Shown here one piece after another: positions 1-10,090 of a stretch of DNA of 38,396 bases (position 1 is its first letter; every line of letters begins with the position of its first letter). The DNA is taken from contig JAEUQA010000003.1 of assembly GCA_016789845.1 (NCBI GenBank), positions 1-38,396 of the forward strand, written 5' to 3'. Source of the stretch: Chromatiales bacterium (GTDB taxonomy: Bacteria > Pseudomonadota > Gammaproteobacteria > Steroidobacterales > GCA-2729495). Both the position numbers and the translations under genes were made by a program. The notes under the pieces are model-generated. The model did no database searches and had not been told where the DNA came from. It saw only the letters and a program-made list of their open reading frames with translations.

Positions 1-26
1 TGGCCAGATGCCAAACCCGGTGCCTC

Positions 27-1001
27 TCAGAAGGCGGCCACGGACTGGGGGATCCCGAGACCGGAGCCCACCCGGACGGGAATGCCATCGCGACGGCGAT
101 AGGCCTCTTCCACCGCCTGCCAGTCGATCCGCGCCGGGCGCTCCCGCGTGAGCAGCACGTACTGCTCGGTGAGCGCCGTCATTTCCCGCTCCCTCGTGGA
201 GTGATCGTCCTCCAGGGGCGGATGCACCTCCAGGTACAGATCATTGCCTGACCAGCCAAACTTGTAGGGCTGGTTCATGATCTGCACGGGCGTATTGACC
301 GGCACCTGGGGAAACAGCCACTCGATGTCTTCCGGGTACATGCGGATGCACCCGTGGGTGACCTGCATGCCCACGCCGACCGGCTTGTTGGTCCCGTGAA
401 TCAGGTATCCGGTCGCGCTGAGGCGCATGGCGTAGCGGCCCAGCGGATTGTCGGGGCCCGCCGGCACCATCTTGGCGAGGTATCCGCGCCCGTCCTGCAG
501 GTGCTCCTGGCGGATCGACTCGGGCGGATACCAGGCGGGGTCCTTCTGCTTGGCCGTCACCGACCAGCGGCCGATCGGCGTGGCCCAGTCCATGCGCCCG
601 ATGCTGATCGGGAAGGTGGAGACCATCAACTGGCCATTGCTCTTGTAGTAGTGATAAAGCCGGTACTCGGCGATATTCACCACGATGCCTTCACGCGCCG
701 CGCCCGGCAGGATGAAGCGCTTCGGCAGGACTACCGGGGTGCCTTCGCCAGGCAGCCAGATGTCCACCTTGCGATTCGCCCAGACGATCTCTTCGTAGCC
801 CAGGCCGTGAATACGGGCGATGTCGGTGAGTGTCTCGTCGTGCCTGGCGGCCACCGTGCTGGTCTGGCCAACCACCTGGGCATCCGGGGCGAGGGCAAAG
901 GTATCGGCCGTGGCATGCACGGTGCCCGGCACGGTTGCCGCGAGAGCCAGGCATGCCCCCAGGATGGACCGGGCCACGCGACCCACTGTTCTCCGCTGCA
1001 T
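27..1001 (-). CDS. L,D-transpeptidase (YkuD/ErfK family), exported
   Basis: A 324-residue periplasmic enzyme that should form 3-3 peptidoglycan cross-links or attach proteins to peptidoglycan. It has an N-terminal signal peptide (about residues 1-31, hydrophobic core ILGACLALAATVPG), a LysM-like segment at about 50-97 (DIARIHGLGYEEIVWANR), then the YkuD catalytic domain at about 104-242. The signature is visible: IHGT at 201-204 and THGCIRM at 215-221, with Cys218 as the expected nucleophile. About 80 residues of polar C-terminal tail follow the domain, as in the ErfK/YbiS/YcfS group. The ATG at 1001 was chosen because it overlaps the stop of the upstream transporter (TAATG), which implies translational coupling. 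A longer open frame continues upstream to 2072, but that part only shadows the transporter. The exact reaction (cross-linking or lipoprotein attachment) cannot be decided from sequence. Confidence 0.93.
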   Translation of the reverse strand: MQRRTVGRVARSILGACLALAATVPGTVHATADTFALAPDAQVVGQTSTVAARHDETLTDIARIHGLGYEEIVWANRKVDIWLPGEGTPVVLPKRFILPGAAREGIVVNIAEYRLYHYYKSNGQLMVSTFPISIGRMDWATPIGRWSVTAKQKDPAWYPPESIRQEHLQDGRGYLAKMVPAGPDNPLGRYAMRLSATGYLIHGTNKPVGVGMQVTHGCIRMYPEDIEWLFPQVPVNTPVQIMNQPYKFGWSGNDLYLEVHPPLEDDHSTREREMTALTEQYVLLTRERPARIDWQAVEEAYRRRDGIPVRVGSGLGIPQSVAAF

Positions 1002-2506
1002 TACTTCGCTCCGATGAGGGGAATGATGATCCCGCAAGTCACGACCGTAATAAACAGGATGCCCGTCACATTGAGCAGAAATCCCGCCTTTGCCATCTGA
1101 CCAGCCGTCACCCGGCCAGTTCCGTAGACGATGGCATTGGGCGGGGTGGCCACCGGCAGCATGAAGCCACAGCTCGCTGCAAAGCAGGCAGCCAGGACCA
1201 GCGGCGCCGGGGCGAGCCCGGCGCCGACCGCGAGGGCGGCCAGCACGGGCACGACGGTGGTCGCCGTCGCCAGGTTGCTGGCGATCTCCGACAGGAACAC
1301 CACCACGGCGGCGATGCAGGCGACCAGCAGCCAGACGGGCAGTTTTTCGAGCCCTTGCCCCTGCGCGGCGACGTAGGCGGCGAGGCCGGTCTGCTCGAAG
1401 CTGGCCGCCAGGCTCAGGCCGCCGCCGAATAACAGGAGCAGGCCCCAGGGCACGCGCTTCGCCGTGTCCCAGTCCATGAGCGTCTCGCCAGCCTGGCCCC
1501 GCCCCGCCGGCAGCACGAACAGCAGGATCGCGGCGCTGATGGCGACCCCCGCATCCGTCAGGCCGGAGAACGGCGTCGCGCCCGCGACGGTCAGGTCGCC
1601 GAGCAGTCCACGGAACATCCACGCCGCCGCCGCCAGCAGGAACACGATGGCGGTGCGGCGCTCGGCAGGCGTCACCGGACCCAGGCCCTCGGCCAGGCCC
1701 GCCAGCACCGTGTGCGTGCCGGGCAATGGCTCGTGGCCCACCCGGAACACGCCACGCGTCAGCAGGAGCCAGGCCCCAACGAGGAGCAGGATGACCAGTG
1801 GCAACGCCAGGGTCATCCAGTCGAGAAAGCTGATTTCCAGGTGCAGCTGGGTGCTGATGAACGAGGCAACGAAGACATTCGGCGCCGTGCCGATGATGGT
1901 GCCCATGCCTCCGATCGACGCCGCGTAGGCAACACCCAGCATCAGCGCCGTCCCGACGTTTGCCGTGCGCAGCTCGGCTGCCTGGCCGGCGGGATGTGCG
2001 TCCGCCAGCGTGTCCGCGACGCTCAGCGCCACCGGCAGCATCATCAGCGTGGTTGCCGTGTTGGTGACCCACAGGCTGAGGAACGCGGCGATGGCCATGA
2101 AGGCACCGACGATGTAGTCAGGACGTGAGCCCACGGAACGCAGTACCGTGAAAGCAACGCGGCGATGCAGGCCCCAGCGCTCCAGCGCAAGCGCGAGGAT
2201 GAAGCCACCGAAGAACAGGAATATCAGCGGGTCACCGTAGGCGCCGGCCGCCTCCACGATCGTCGCCGTGCCGAGCAGCGGGAAGGTCGCGAGCGGCAGC
2301 ATGGCCGTGACGTAGACGGGAATGACGTCCGTGATCCACCAGAGCGCCATCCAGGCCGTCATGGCCGCCGCACCCCGTGCGCCGGGCTCGAGCGTCCGCA
2401 GGGCACCGTCGGTCGCCACGTACTCGACGGGTAGCAGCAGGTAGACGCCGAGGGCCAGCAGCGGCCCCGCCAGGAGCACCAGCCACCGGTGGCCCGGGTC
2501 AATCAT
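1001..2506 (-). CDS. SLC13/DASS-family sodium:dicarboxylate-type transporter
   Basis: A 501-residue inner-membrane carrier with about 11-12 hydrophobic segments, the usual size for the divalent anion:sodium symporter family (SLC13, CitT, INDY, VcINDY). Both substrate/sodium-site signatures are present: TNT within LSLWVTNTATTLMMLP (148-150) and SN within FLSEIASNLATATTVVP (410-411), each followed by a TP- or AP-containing loop (GTAPN near 206-210 and TPPNA near the C-terminus). Family members carry succinate, citrate, malate, sulfate or similar anions; the substrate here cannot be read. The ATG at 2506 has a good AAGG ribosome site. It lies 21 nt after the fabH stop, and its own stop overlaps the L,D-transpeptidase start, so it appears to be the fifth gene of the yceD-rpmF-plsX-fabH operon. 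That is an unusual position, normally held by fabD/fabG/acpP. Confidence 0.92.
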   Translation of the reverse strand: MIDPGHRWLVLLAGPLLALGVYLLLPVEYVATDGALRTLEPGARGAAAMTAWMALWWITDVIPVYVTAMLPLATFPLLGTATIVEAAGAYGDPLIFLFFGGFILALALERWGLHRRVAFTVLRSVGSRPDYIVGAFMAIAAFLSLWVTNTATTLMMLPVALSVADTLADAHPAGQAAELRTANVGTALMLGVAYAASIGGMGTIIGTAPNVFVASFISTQLHLEISFLDWMTLALPLVILLLVGAWLLLTRGVFRVGHEPLPGTHTVLAGLAEGLGPVTPAERRTAIVFLLAAAAWMFRGLLGDLTVAGATPFSGLTDAGVAISAAILLFVLPAGRGQAGETLMDWDTAKRVPWGLLLLFGGGLSLAASFEQTGLAAYVAAQGQGLEKLPVWLLVACIAAVVVFLSEIASNLATATTVVPVLAALAVGAGLAPAPLVLAACFAASCGFMLPVATPPNAIVYGTGRVTAGQMAKAGFLLNVTGILFITVVTCGIIIPLIGAK

Positions 2507-2527
2507 AGAGAACCTTCCGGACGGCCG

Positions 2528-3492
<965 letters not shown>

Positions 3493-3496
<4 letters not shown>

Positions 3497-4503
3497 TCGA
3501 CCTGCTCACTCAGTAGTTCACGAATCTGGTCCGGCACGCCCTTCTCGGCCTCCACGCGGGCAACCGTGATCGCCTGCTGGAAGGCCAGCGCATCCGCGCC
3601 GCCATGGCTCTTGATGACGATGCCGTCCAGGCCCACCAGGCTGGCGCCATTGTAGCGGCGCGGATCGAGCCGGCGACTGAGGGAACGGAGCACGGGCCAG
3701 GCGACCAGTCCGGCCAGCCGGCCGTAGAGGCTGCCGCGGAATTCGATCTCGAGGAAATGCCGAATGAGCTTGGCGGTGCCCTCCATGGACTTCAGGGCCA
3801 CGTTGCCGCTGAAGCCGTCGCAAACGACGACGTCCGCGCGATCGTCCTGGATGGCGTCGGCCTCGACGAACCCGACGTAGTTCAGGCGGCTGGCGCCGAG
3901 GCGGACGGCGGCCTGCTTCACGATGTCGTTGCCCTTGATGTCTTCCTCGCCGATGTTGAGGAGACCGATCCGGGGCCTGTCGATGCCCTCCGTGACGCTG
4001 GCCACGACGGAGCCCATCACCGCAAACTGGTAGAGCTGCTCGACGGTGCAATCCGCATTGGCGCCGAGGTCGAGCATGGCAATGGACCCGTGGCGCGTGG
4101 GCAGCCGGGCCATGATGGCGGGACGCTCGATGCCGGGCAGCGTCTTCAGGACGAAACGGCTGGTGGCCATGAGCGCGCCGGTATTGCCCGCGCTGACGCA
4201 GGCACTGGCGCTGCCGTCCTTGACGAGGTCCACCGCCACGCGCATGGAGGAGTCCTTCTTCTTGCGCAGGGCATCGGCCGGCGGCTCGTCCATGGCGACG
4301 ATCTGGCGGGCATCCCGGATCTGGACGCCGGCCGGCAGGCCGCCCGCCGCCGCGGCCAGGGGCTCCAGCTTTTCGCTCTGGCCCACCAGGATGATGCGCA
4401 CCGCCGGCTGGCGGCGCACGAACTCGATGGACGCGGGCACGCAGACGTCAGCCCCGGCGTCCCCGCCCATGGCATCGACGGCAATCGTAATGGACTCGGC
4501 CAT
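3493..4503 (-). CDS. plsX: Phosphate acyltransferase PlsX
   Basis: Converts acyl-ACP to acyl-phosphate, the donor used by PlsY for the first acylation of glycerol-3-phosphate. It is a peripheral membrane enzyme. The 336 residues begin with the diagnostic [11 protein letters not shown] and include [27 protein letters not shown] and LDLGANADC, all conserved PlsX blocks. Length matches the family. It sits between rpmF (48 nt upstream) and fabH (4-nt overlap), the standard gammaproteobacterial order. The start ATG at 4503 directly gives the conserved N-terminus. Confidence 0.97.
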
Positions 4504-4551
4504 CAGGGGCCCCTGTCACACGCCAGCCCGATGCCAGGGCTGGTGAAACGA

Positions 4552-4743
4552 CTACTCGGTATCGCCGTCGTCGCGGGTCTCGATGACCTTCTTGCCGCGA
4601 TAGTAACCGTCGGCACTGATGTGATGCCGGCGATGGGTTTCACCGCTGGTCGGCTCCACGGATATGGGCGGGCTCTTCAGCCGGTCGTGGGACTGACGCA
4701 TGCCCTTGCGTGACGGGGTCACGCGGCTCTTCTGTACTGCCAT
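4552..4743 (-). CDS. rpmF: Large ribosomal subunit protein bL32
   Basis: A 63-residue ribosomal protein, recognised by its N-terminus [20 protein letters not shown] and the [18 protein letters not shown] block. The cysteine pairs that bind zinc in C+ forms of L32 are absent, so this is the zinc-independent (C-) type usual in Gammaproteobacteria. It lies 18 nt downstream of the yceD stop and shares its promoter at 5327-5355. The downstream plsX starts 48 nt later, so ribosomal protein and phospholipid enzyme synthesis are linked in one transcript. Confidence 0.97.
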   Translation of the reverse strand: MAVQKSRVTPSRKGMRQSHDRLKSPPISVEPTSGETHRRHHISADGYYRGKKVIETRDDGDTE

Positions 4744-4761
4744 CGCAGATCTCCTGGTAAG

Positions 4762-5316
4762 TCACTTGTCACCCTGCCGGTCACCACGACCCAGCAGGTC
4801 GGCGAGCCCGGCCATGGGCCGGTGCATCTCGCCCGATTTCACGTTCGCGTCACGACCGCCTTCACGGTCGGCCCCGATTCCGCAGGGGGTCCCATCCGCG
4901 TGCTTCGGCGCCAGCGGCAGGGCCGCCAGCACTTCGTCTTCCACCACCTGTTCCGGCAGAAGGTCGCCATCGGCCAGCAGCACCGTGTCGAACGGCTCGG
5001 CAAGGACCCCGGCTTCCTGGTCGTCGCGGACCATCGTCAGCCGCACATCCACGCTCACCGGCCACTCCAGCAGGCCGAGGCAGCGCTGGCAAACCAGGGG
5101 TACCGACCCGGTAACGACGAGGTGGACCTGCGGGTAGCCTTCCGCTCCCGCCTGAAAGGTGAAGCCCGAGTCCAGCCGGGCCGTCCCGACCATCGTCGCC
5201 GGGGGAGCCAGGGCAGCCAGGCGCGTCAGGGAAGAAACCGGAAAGCTGAAGTCGAGGCTCGCCCCGCGGGCAACCAGATCCGCAAGTTCGGCCGATCCGA
5301 TGCGCCCAGCCCTCAT
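4762..5316 (-). CDS. yceD: YceD/DUF177 family protein (23S rRNA accumulation)
   Basis: A cytoplasmic DUF177 protein encoded immediately upstream of rpmF; the family is linked to 23S rRNA accumulation in bacteria and plants. The CQRC motif at residues 76-79, followed by LGLLEWPVSVDVRL, and the acidic segment EQVVEDEVLAALPLAPKH are the conserved blocks. In-frame starts exist at 5355 (TTG), 5328 (ATG) and 5316 (ATG). I prefer 5316 because a near-perfect promoter (TTGACA, 17 nt, TATCAT) occupies 5327-5355, so both upstream starts fall inside it. That gives a 184-residue protein on an mRNA with only a few untranslated bases and no Shine-Dalgarno. If transcription instead starts further upstream, the longer 188-residue form is possible. 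Confidence 0.88.
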   Translation of the reverse strand: MRAGRIGSAELADLVARGASLDFSFPVSSLTRLAALAPPATMVGTARLDSGFTFQAGAEGYPQVHLVVTGSVPLVCQRCLGLLEWPVSVDVRLTMVRDDQEAGVLAEPFDTVLLADGDLLPEQVVEDEVLAALPLAPKHADGTPCGIGADREGGRDANVKSGEMHRPMAGLADLLGRGDRQGDK

Positions 5317-5326
5317 CGCGGTACGC

Positions 5327-5355
5327 ATGATAGGTACCGTGCCGGAGTGTGTCAA
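5327..5355 (-). promoter_or_regulatory. Sigma70 promoter of the yceD-rpmF-plsX-fabH operon
   Basis: On the minus strand the sequence reads TTGACA (5355-5350), a 17-nt spacer, then TATCAT (5332-5327). The -35 box is perfect and the -10 matches consensus at four of six positions. The predicted transcription start is near 5320, about four bases before the yceD ATG at 5316. The box lies between divergent yceD and maf and upstream of the maf start at 5390. Confidence 0.75.
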
Positions 5356-5389
5356 AATTCAGGGGCTTCCGCCCACGGAGCCCTGCTTC

Positions 5390-5977
5390 TTGATCCCGCC
5401 GTCCCGCGTCGTGCTGGCCTCCCAATCGCCCTACCGGCGCGAGCTGCTGGGCAGGCTGCTGTCCGGCTTCGAGGTGCTGGCCCCCCAGGTCGACGAAGCC
5501 CGCCAGCCCGGGGAATCGCCCCGGGACCTGGCCCTCCGCCTCGCGCGGCTGAAGGCCTCGGCAGGCGCCCGGCTGTCTCCCGGGAGCCTGGTGATCGGCA
5601 GCGACCAGGTCGCGGCCCTGGGCGACGAGACCCTCGGCAAGCCCGGCACCCCGGACAGGGCGGTCGACCAGCTGCTGCGCTGTTCGGGGCAGCTCGTCGA
5701 GTTCTTCACCGCCGTGTGCCTCGCGGGCCCCGGGAACGAGCCAGACCTCCTGCATACCGATACCACGCGGGTTCGCTTCCGTGCGCTGACGCGGCGGGAA
5801 GCAGAGCGTTATGTCGCTGCGGACCAGCCGCTGGACTGCGCCGGAAGCTTCAAGGCCGAACGCCGCGGAGTCCTGCTCCTGGAGGGCATCGAGAGCCTCG
5901 ATCCAACCGCCATCCAGGGCCTGCCACTGATCTGGCTCGGCCGGGCCCTCCAAGGCCGGGGCGTGGCCCTGCTCTAG
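5390..5977 (+). CDS. yceF: Maf/YceF-type nucleotide pyrophosphatase
   Basis: A 195-residue Maf-family enzyme. It resembles the YceF clade, whose E. coli member hydrolyses 7-methyl-GTP: the catalytic region reads GSDQVAALGDETLGKP, compared with the ADTVV form of dTTP/UTP-type Maf. The N-terminal VLASQSPYRRELL is the nucleotide-binding SxSPxR signature, and the C-terminal CAGSFKAERRGVLL and GLPLIWL blocks are intact. The frame is open from 5159, but homology begins only at the RVVLAS segment. The TTG at 5390 has a GGAG ribosome site at 5377-5380 with 9-nt spacing and gives the family length. It is divergent from yceD, and its stop overlaps the convergent rluC stop by 4 nt. yceF, rluC, yceD and rpmF are also neighbours in E. 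coli. Confidence 0.92.
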   Translation: MIPPSRVVLASQSPYRRELLGRLLSGFEVLAPQVDEARQPGESPRDLALRLARLKASAGARLSPGSLVIGSDQVAALGDETLGKPGTPDRAVDQLLRCSGQLVEFFTAVCLAGPGNEPDLLHTDTTRVRFRALTRREAERYVAADQPLDCAGSFKAERRGVLLLEGIESLDPTAIQGLPLIWLGRALQGRGVALL

Positions 5978-6939
5978 GCGTTGCGGGCAGCGGGCGCAGT
6001 GGCCCGCAGGTGCTCCAGGGGATCGGTCAGGTCCTCGCCGAGCGGGGCCTCGACGCCAACAGGCTCGCCGCTCTTCGGACTCCGGAAGCCGAGCGACCTG
6101 GCGTGCAGGAAAAGGCGCTTGAGACCGTGGGTGCGCACCACCGGATCATCGGCCGCTCCATAGCGCTCGTCGCCGGCGACCGGGTGACCGATGGAAGCCG
6201 CATGCACGCGGATCTGATGGGTGCGCCCCGTGGTCAGGTGCACTTCCGCCAGCACGGCATCCGGAAACCGTTCCAGCGGAACGAAATGCGTGACTGCCTC
6301 CTTGCCCGCCGCGTCGACCCTCACGTGCCGTTCCCCACCGCGCCGCTCGTCCGTCACCAGCGGTGCGTCCACCGTGCGCGCCCGGCCGGGCCAGCGGCCG
6401 ATGAGCAGGGCCAGGTAACGCTTGTCCACGGTGCCGTCACGAAACTGGGCATGCAACGCGCGGAGAGCGCTCGCGCGCTTGGCGACCAGGAGGCAGCCGC
6501 TGGTGTCCCGGTCGAGGCGATGCACCAGCTCGAGCGTTGCGCGGGGACCGCGGGTCGCGCGCAGCAGCTCGATCGCCCCGAGGCTGACGCCACTGCCGCC
6601 GTGCACGGCAAGGCCGGACGGCTTGTTCAGCACGAGCAGGTCATCGTCCTCGAAGAGCACCCGCGCCTCGATCCACTCGCCGCGCACCCGGCTGGGTGGC
6701 GGCGCATTGCCGGCCTCGGGCTGGCGTACGGGGGGCACTCGCACTTCATCGCCGGAGATCAGCCGATAGCTGGCCTGGACGCGCCGGCTGTTGACCCGGA
6801 CTTCGCCGCTGCGGATGAGGCGGTAAACGTGCGCGCGCGGCACGCCCTTCAGGTGTGACATCAGGAAGTTGTCGAGCCGGCGCCCGGCCTCGTCCTCGCC
6901 CGCCGTGACGCGGACCGCCCGCGGTACGGCGGCGTTCAC
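5974..6939 (-). CDS. rluC: 23S rRNA pseudouridine synthase RluC
   Basis: A 321-residue RluA-family enzyme expected to isomerise uridines 955, 2504 and 2580 of 23S rRNA (E. coli numbering). An N-terminal S4 RNA-binding domain (about 18-80, RRLDNFLMSHLKGVPRAHVY) precedes the catalytic domain. The catalytic-Asp motif ELVHRLDRDTSG and the RTHQIRVHAASIGHPVAGD block are clear. The start is GTG at 6939, supported by AGGA six bases upstream. It is divergent from rne, as in E. coli and Pseudomonas, which supports the RluC rather than RluA/RluD assignment. The 3' end overlaps yceF by 4 nt. Confidence 0.94.
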   Translation of the reverse strand: MNAAVPRAVRVTAGEDEAGRRLDNFLMSHLKGVPRAHVYRLIRSGEVRVNSRRVQASYRLISGDEVRVPPVRQPEAGNAPPPSRVRGEWIEARVLFEDDDLLVLNKPSGLAVHGGSGVSLGAIELLRATRGPRATLELVHRLDRDTSGCLLVAKRASALRALHAQFRDGTVDKRYLALLIGRWPGRARTVDAPLVTDERRGGERHVRVDAAGKEAVTHFVPLERFPDAVLAEVHLTTGRTHQIRVHAASIGHPVAGDERYGAADDPVVRTHGLKRLFLHARSLGFRSPKSGEPVGVEAPLGEDLTDPLEHLRATAPAARNA

Positions 6940-6980
6940 CGGAAATCCTGTGACTGCAAGGGGTTAAGCCTTTGTGTGCG

Positions 6981-7009
6981 TTGCTGGCATCAGTTGCCGC
7001 TGTTATAGT
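6981..7009 (+). promoter_or_regulatory. Predicted sigma70 promoter of rne
   Basis: TTGCTG at 6981-6986 and TATAGT at 7004-7009 are separated by exactly 17 nt. The start would be near 7016, leaving a leader of about 425 nt before the rne ATG. This is the best promoter I see in the rluC-rne gap, and its distance resembles the long autoregulatory leader of E. coli rne. Confidence 0.6.
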
Positions 7010-7441
7010 ACCGGACTGCTAGGCCAAGCGGCGTCGGCTGTCAAGCCCCAAGGTTCGATACCGGGGGCTGTCAGGCCCCCGCGAGGCCAACGCAGTTTCC
7101 ATCGACCCGCCGCGTGGGGGGGTCGTACGGCAAGGCCCGCCGATGGCGGGCAAGAGCGGGCCTCCTGCTGGTGTGGCCGACCTGGAATGACCAGGCCGGC
7201 CGGAGCAGGGTCGGTCAGGCACAAATTCCGAGGATCTGACGCGTGGCAAGCCGCAAGGCACCAAAGACTCACCTCAGACTCGAATCCGGGCAGGTCGCGG
7301 TCGGACAGTCGTCCGCGTCGATCCCTGCCCGACGCCCTGATCAACACCCTGACCGGCCACACCCGGGAAGCCCAGGTTGTAGCTACCCACTGGTAACCGT
7401 GGGCATGGCTACGGGCACACGTTTTTCGCACGCAGGGTCTT
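7010..7441 (+). ncRNA. Long structured 5' leader of rne (possible autoregulatory region)
   Basis: No gene is supported in this 430-nt stretch, but it holds several strong stem-loops. One pairs CGGGGGC at 7062-7068 with GCCCCCG at 7075-7081 (7 bp). One pairs CCCGCC at 7136-7141 with GGCGGG at 7145-7150; it competes with a longer pairing of GGCCCGC at 7134-7140 with GCGGGCC at 7156-7162. A third pairs CCTGG at 7181-7185 with CCAGG at 7191-7195. A 14-nt motif GGCTGTCARGCCCC occurs at 7036 and again at 7066. In E. coli the 5' UTR of rne is cleaved by RNase E to control its own level. A similar role here is inference. Confidence 0.5.
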
Positions 7442-10075
7442 ATGAAGAGAATGCTCGTCAATGCAACTCAGGAAGAAGAGTTGCGCGTTGCCATGGTCGA
7501 TGGCCAGCGGCTGTTTGATCTAGATATCGAGAGCCAGTCCCGGGAACAGAAGAAAGCCAACATCTACAAGGGCAAGATCACCCGCATCGAGCCCAGCCTC
7601 GACGCCGCCTTCATCGAGTACGGCGCCGACCGCCACGGCTTCCTGCCACTGAAGGAAGTCTCTCCCGAGTACTTCGTCAACCAGCCCGGCGCCGACGGGC
7701 GGATCAACATCCGCGACGTCCTCCGCGAGGGCCAGGACATCGTCGTCCAGGTCGAGAAGGAAGAGCGCGGCACCAAGGGCGCGGCGCTGACCACTTTCAT
7801 CAGCCTGGCCGGCCGGTTCATCGTCCTGATGCCGAACAATCCCGGTGCAGGAGGCGTTTCCCGGCGCATCAGCGACACCGAGCGGGACGAAATGCGCGAG
7901 GCCCTCAACAGCATCGAGGTCCCCGAGGGCATGGGCGTCATCGTGCGGACAGCCGGCGTCGGCCGTTCGCCGGAAGAACTCAAGTGGGACATGGACTACC
8001 TGCTCGGGATCTGGGAGGCGATCAAGAAGGCGGTCGTCAGCCGCCCCGCGCCGTTCCTGATCTTCCAGGACAGCAACGCCATCATCCGCGCCCTCCGCGA
8101 CCACCTCGCGAACGACGTGGGCGAGATCCTGATCGACGACGAGCGGGCCTACGAGGAAGCCCGCCAGTTCGTCGAGCGGGCAATGCCGCAGAACCTGCGC
8201 AAGCTCCGCCAGTACAACGACCCGGTACCCCTCTTCACCCGCTACCAGATCGAGAGCCAGATCGAGTCGGCGTTCTCCCACACGGTCGAGCTCCCGTCCG
8301 GCGGCAGCATTGTCATCGACCACACCGAGGCGCTGGTGTCCATCGACATCAACTCGGCGCGGGCCACCAAGGGCGGTGACATCGAGGCCACCGCCTACGC
8401 GACCAACCTGGAAGCGGCGGAGGAAATCGCCCGGCAGCTGCGCCTCCGGGACCTGGGCGGTCTCATCGTGATCGACTTCATCGACATGGGCCCCCAGCGC
8501 AACCAGCGCGAGGTCGAGACTCGCCTGCGCGACGCGGTGCGCATGGACCGGGCCCGTGTCCAGATCGGCAAGATCTCGCGCTTCGGCCTCCTCGAGATGT
8601 CACGGCAGCGCCTGCGGCCCTCGCTCGGTGAGTCCGCGCACCAGACCTGCCCGCGCTGCAGCGGCATGGGCCACATTCGCAGCGTCGAGTCACTGGCCCT
8701 GGCAGTCCTGCGCCTGATCGGCGAGGAAACCCGCAAGGACCGCACGTCGAAGGTCATTGCCCAGCTGCCGGTGGACGTCGCCAACTACCTCCTGAACGAG
8801 AAGCGGGAGTGGATCCGGACGATCGAGGCCCGGGACAACCTGCAGATCGTGCTCGTCGCCAATCCCGACCTGCAGACCCCCAACTACACGCTCCGGCGGG
8901 TCCGGGACGACCAGACGACGCTGCCGGAGAACACCGGCGCCAGCTACCAGCTCGTGGAGCCGTCGGACGAAAAGGCCCAGGACATCGAGGACGTGGGTCC
9001 CCAGCGGCCGAAGCCCCAGGCGCCGGCCGTGGCCAGCGTGCTGCCCTCCACGCCGGCGCCGACGCCGCCGCCGGAACCGGCGGCGCCAGCCACGGTGCCC
9101 GCCGCCGTCGCCGTGCCGGGGCTGTTCACCCGCCTCAGGATCTTCCTCTTCGGTACCGGCCAGCCTGCGGCCCCCACCCGGGAAGCGGAGCCCCCGCGCC
9201 GCGCCGACCAGGGCCAGCGCGGCCGGCCTGACGGCCGTGGCGACAGTCGCGGCGATGGCCGGCAACAGGGCCGCCAGCGCGGGCCCGGCGGCGATCGTTC
9301 CGGGCCACGGCGTGGCAACCGGCCACCCCGTCGCGAGTTCGACCCGAACCAGCCTCGCCCGCCACGGCCGGAAGGCGGTCCTGGCGAATCCCGCGGCAAT
9401 GGCGATGCGCGTCCGGCAGCAGAGGCACGCGGTGACCAGCGGCGGGAAGACCAGCGGCGAGAGGGCAACCGGGGCGGTGAGAACCGCGGTGCCGGCCCCG
9501 GCGCGTCCGAGGGTCAGGGCCAGGGCGCACGCGGTGGCAGTGGCGACCGCTCGCGCCGCAACCGCCGGCGGCGTGGCGGCGCCGACCGGGATGGCCCCCG
9601 CGAAGGCCAGCCCCGGGCCGATGGCCCGCGTGGCGACGGCCCCGTGCCGGACACCAGCCGCGATGCGGTCGGGTCGGATGCCCCACAGCACAACCCGGCG
9701 CCGGACCCGATGCAGGATACCCAGCCGATGCTGACGCCCATCCGGCCCGGCATCTTCCAGCCGCCGGTCCAGCAAGCACCGCCCCGGAGCGAGCCGCGCC
9801 CCGAGGCACCGGCGCGGGAAACGCCGGCAGCCGAGCCCTACATCGAACGGGGCACGGAACGCCGGTTGCCCTGGGAGACCGGCAGTGTGTCGCCCACAGC
9901 ACCTGCCAGTGCGGCCCCCAGTGCCATGCCCAGTGCACCACCAAGCCCTCGGCCGGCGGCATCGGCCTCACCCACGCCCACGCCCACGCCCCCGCGACCG
10001 GCGACGACCCACACGGTCTGGACCGGCATGGACGGCGGCGGTGATGGGGGCAACCGGGAGTCCGGGCAGAGTTAA
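7442..10075 (+). CDS. rne: Ribonuclease E
   Basis: The main endoribonuclease of mRNA turnover and rRNA/tRNA processing, and scaffold of the degradosome at the inner membrane. The 877 residues begin [21 protein letters not shown]. The S1 domain is at about 39-119; the catalytic DNase I-like site has Asp302 (SIDINSA) and Asp345 (VIDFIDM); the zinc-link CPRC is at 403-406; the small domain follows to about 490. A short amphipathic segment at 559-572 ([13 protein letters not shown]) in the otherwise Pro/Ala-rich tail is the likely membrane-targeting helix. Residues 573-877 are low-complexity Gly/Arg/Asp- and Pro-rich, suited to RNA binding and partner docking, and differ from the E. coli scaffold. 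The ATG has a CAGGG ribosome site. murB does not follow, unlike the arrangement I recall for Pseudomonas. Confidence 0.97.
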   Translation: MKRMLVNATQEEELRVAMVDGQRLFDLDIESQSREQKKANIYKGKITRIEPSLDAAFIEYGADRHGFLPLKEVSPEYFVNQPGADGRINIRDVLREGQDIVVQVEKEERGTKGAALTTFISLAGRFIVLMPNNPGAGGVSRRISDTERDEMREALNSIEVPEGMGVIVRTAGVGRSPEELKWDMDYLLGIWEAIKKAVVSRPAPFLIFQDSNAIIRALRDHLANDVGEILIDDERAYEEARQFVERAMPQNLRKLRQYNDPVPLFTRYQIESQIESAFSHTVELPSGGSIVIDHTEALVSIDINSARATKGGDIEATAYATNLEAAEEIARQLRLRDLGGLIVIDFIDMGPQRNQREVETRLRDAVRMDRARVQIGKISRFGLLEMSRQRLRPSLGESAHQTCPRCSGMGHIRSVESLALAVLRLIGEETRKDRTSKVIAQLPVDVANYLLNEKREWIRTIEARDNLQIVLVANPDLQTPNYTLRRVRDDQTTLPENTGASYQLVEPSDEKAQDIEDVGPQRPKPQAPAVASVLPSTPAPTPPPEPAAPATVPAAVAVPGLFTRLRIFLFGTGQPAAPTREAEPPRRADQGQRGRPDGRGDSRGDGRQQGRQRGPGGDRSGPRRGNRPPRREFDPNQPRPPRPEGGPGESRGNGDARPAAEARGDQRREDQRREGNRGGENRGAGPGASEGQGQGARGGSGDRSRRNRRRRGGADRDGPREGQPRADGPRGDGPVPDTSRDAVGSDAPQHNPAPDPMQDTQPMLTPIRPGIFQPPVQQAPPRSEPRPEAPARETPAAEPYIERGTERRLPWETGSVSPTAPASAAPSAMPSAPPSPRPAASASPTPTPTPPRPATTHTVWTGMDGGGDGGNRESGQS

Positions 10076-10090
10076 CCCGGGCCGACGGCT

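Noticed and set aside
1002..2072. Upstream part of the 681-codon minus frame that ends in the L,D-transpeptidase
   Set aside because: Arg/Gly/His-rich shadow of the transporter in another frame; only residues from the ATG at 1001 show homology and a signal peptide.
4822..6858. 678-codon plus-strand frame across yceD, yceF and rluC
   Set aside because: Low-complexity Arg/Ala/Gly/Pro translation lying on three well-recognised genes; a GC-rich shadow.
7243..7330. Possible tRNA, from a T-loop-like ACTCGAATCC in the rne leader
   Set aside because: No acceptor, D or anticodon arms can be paired around it.
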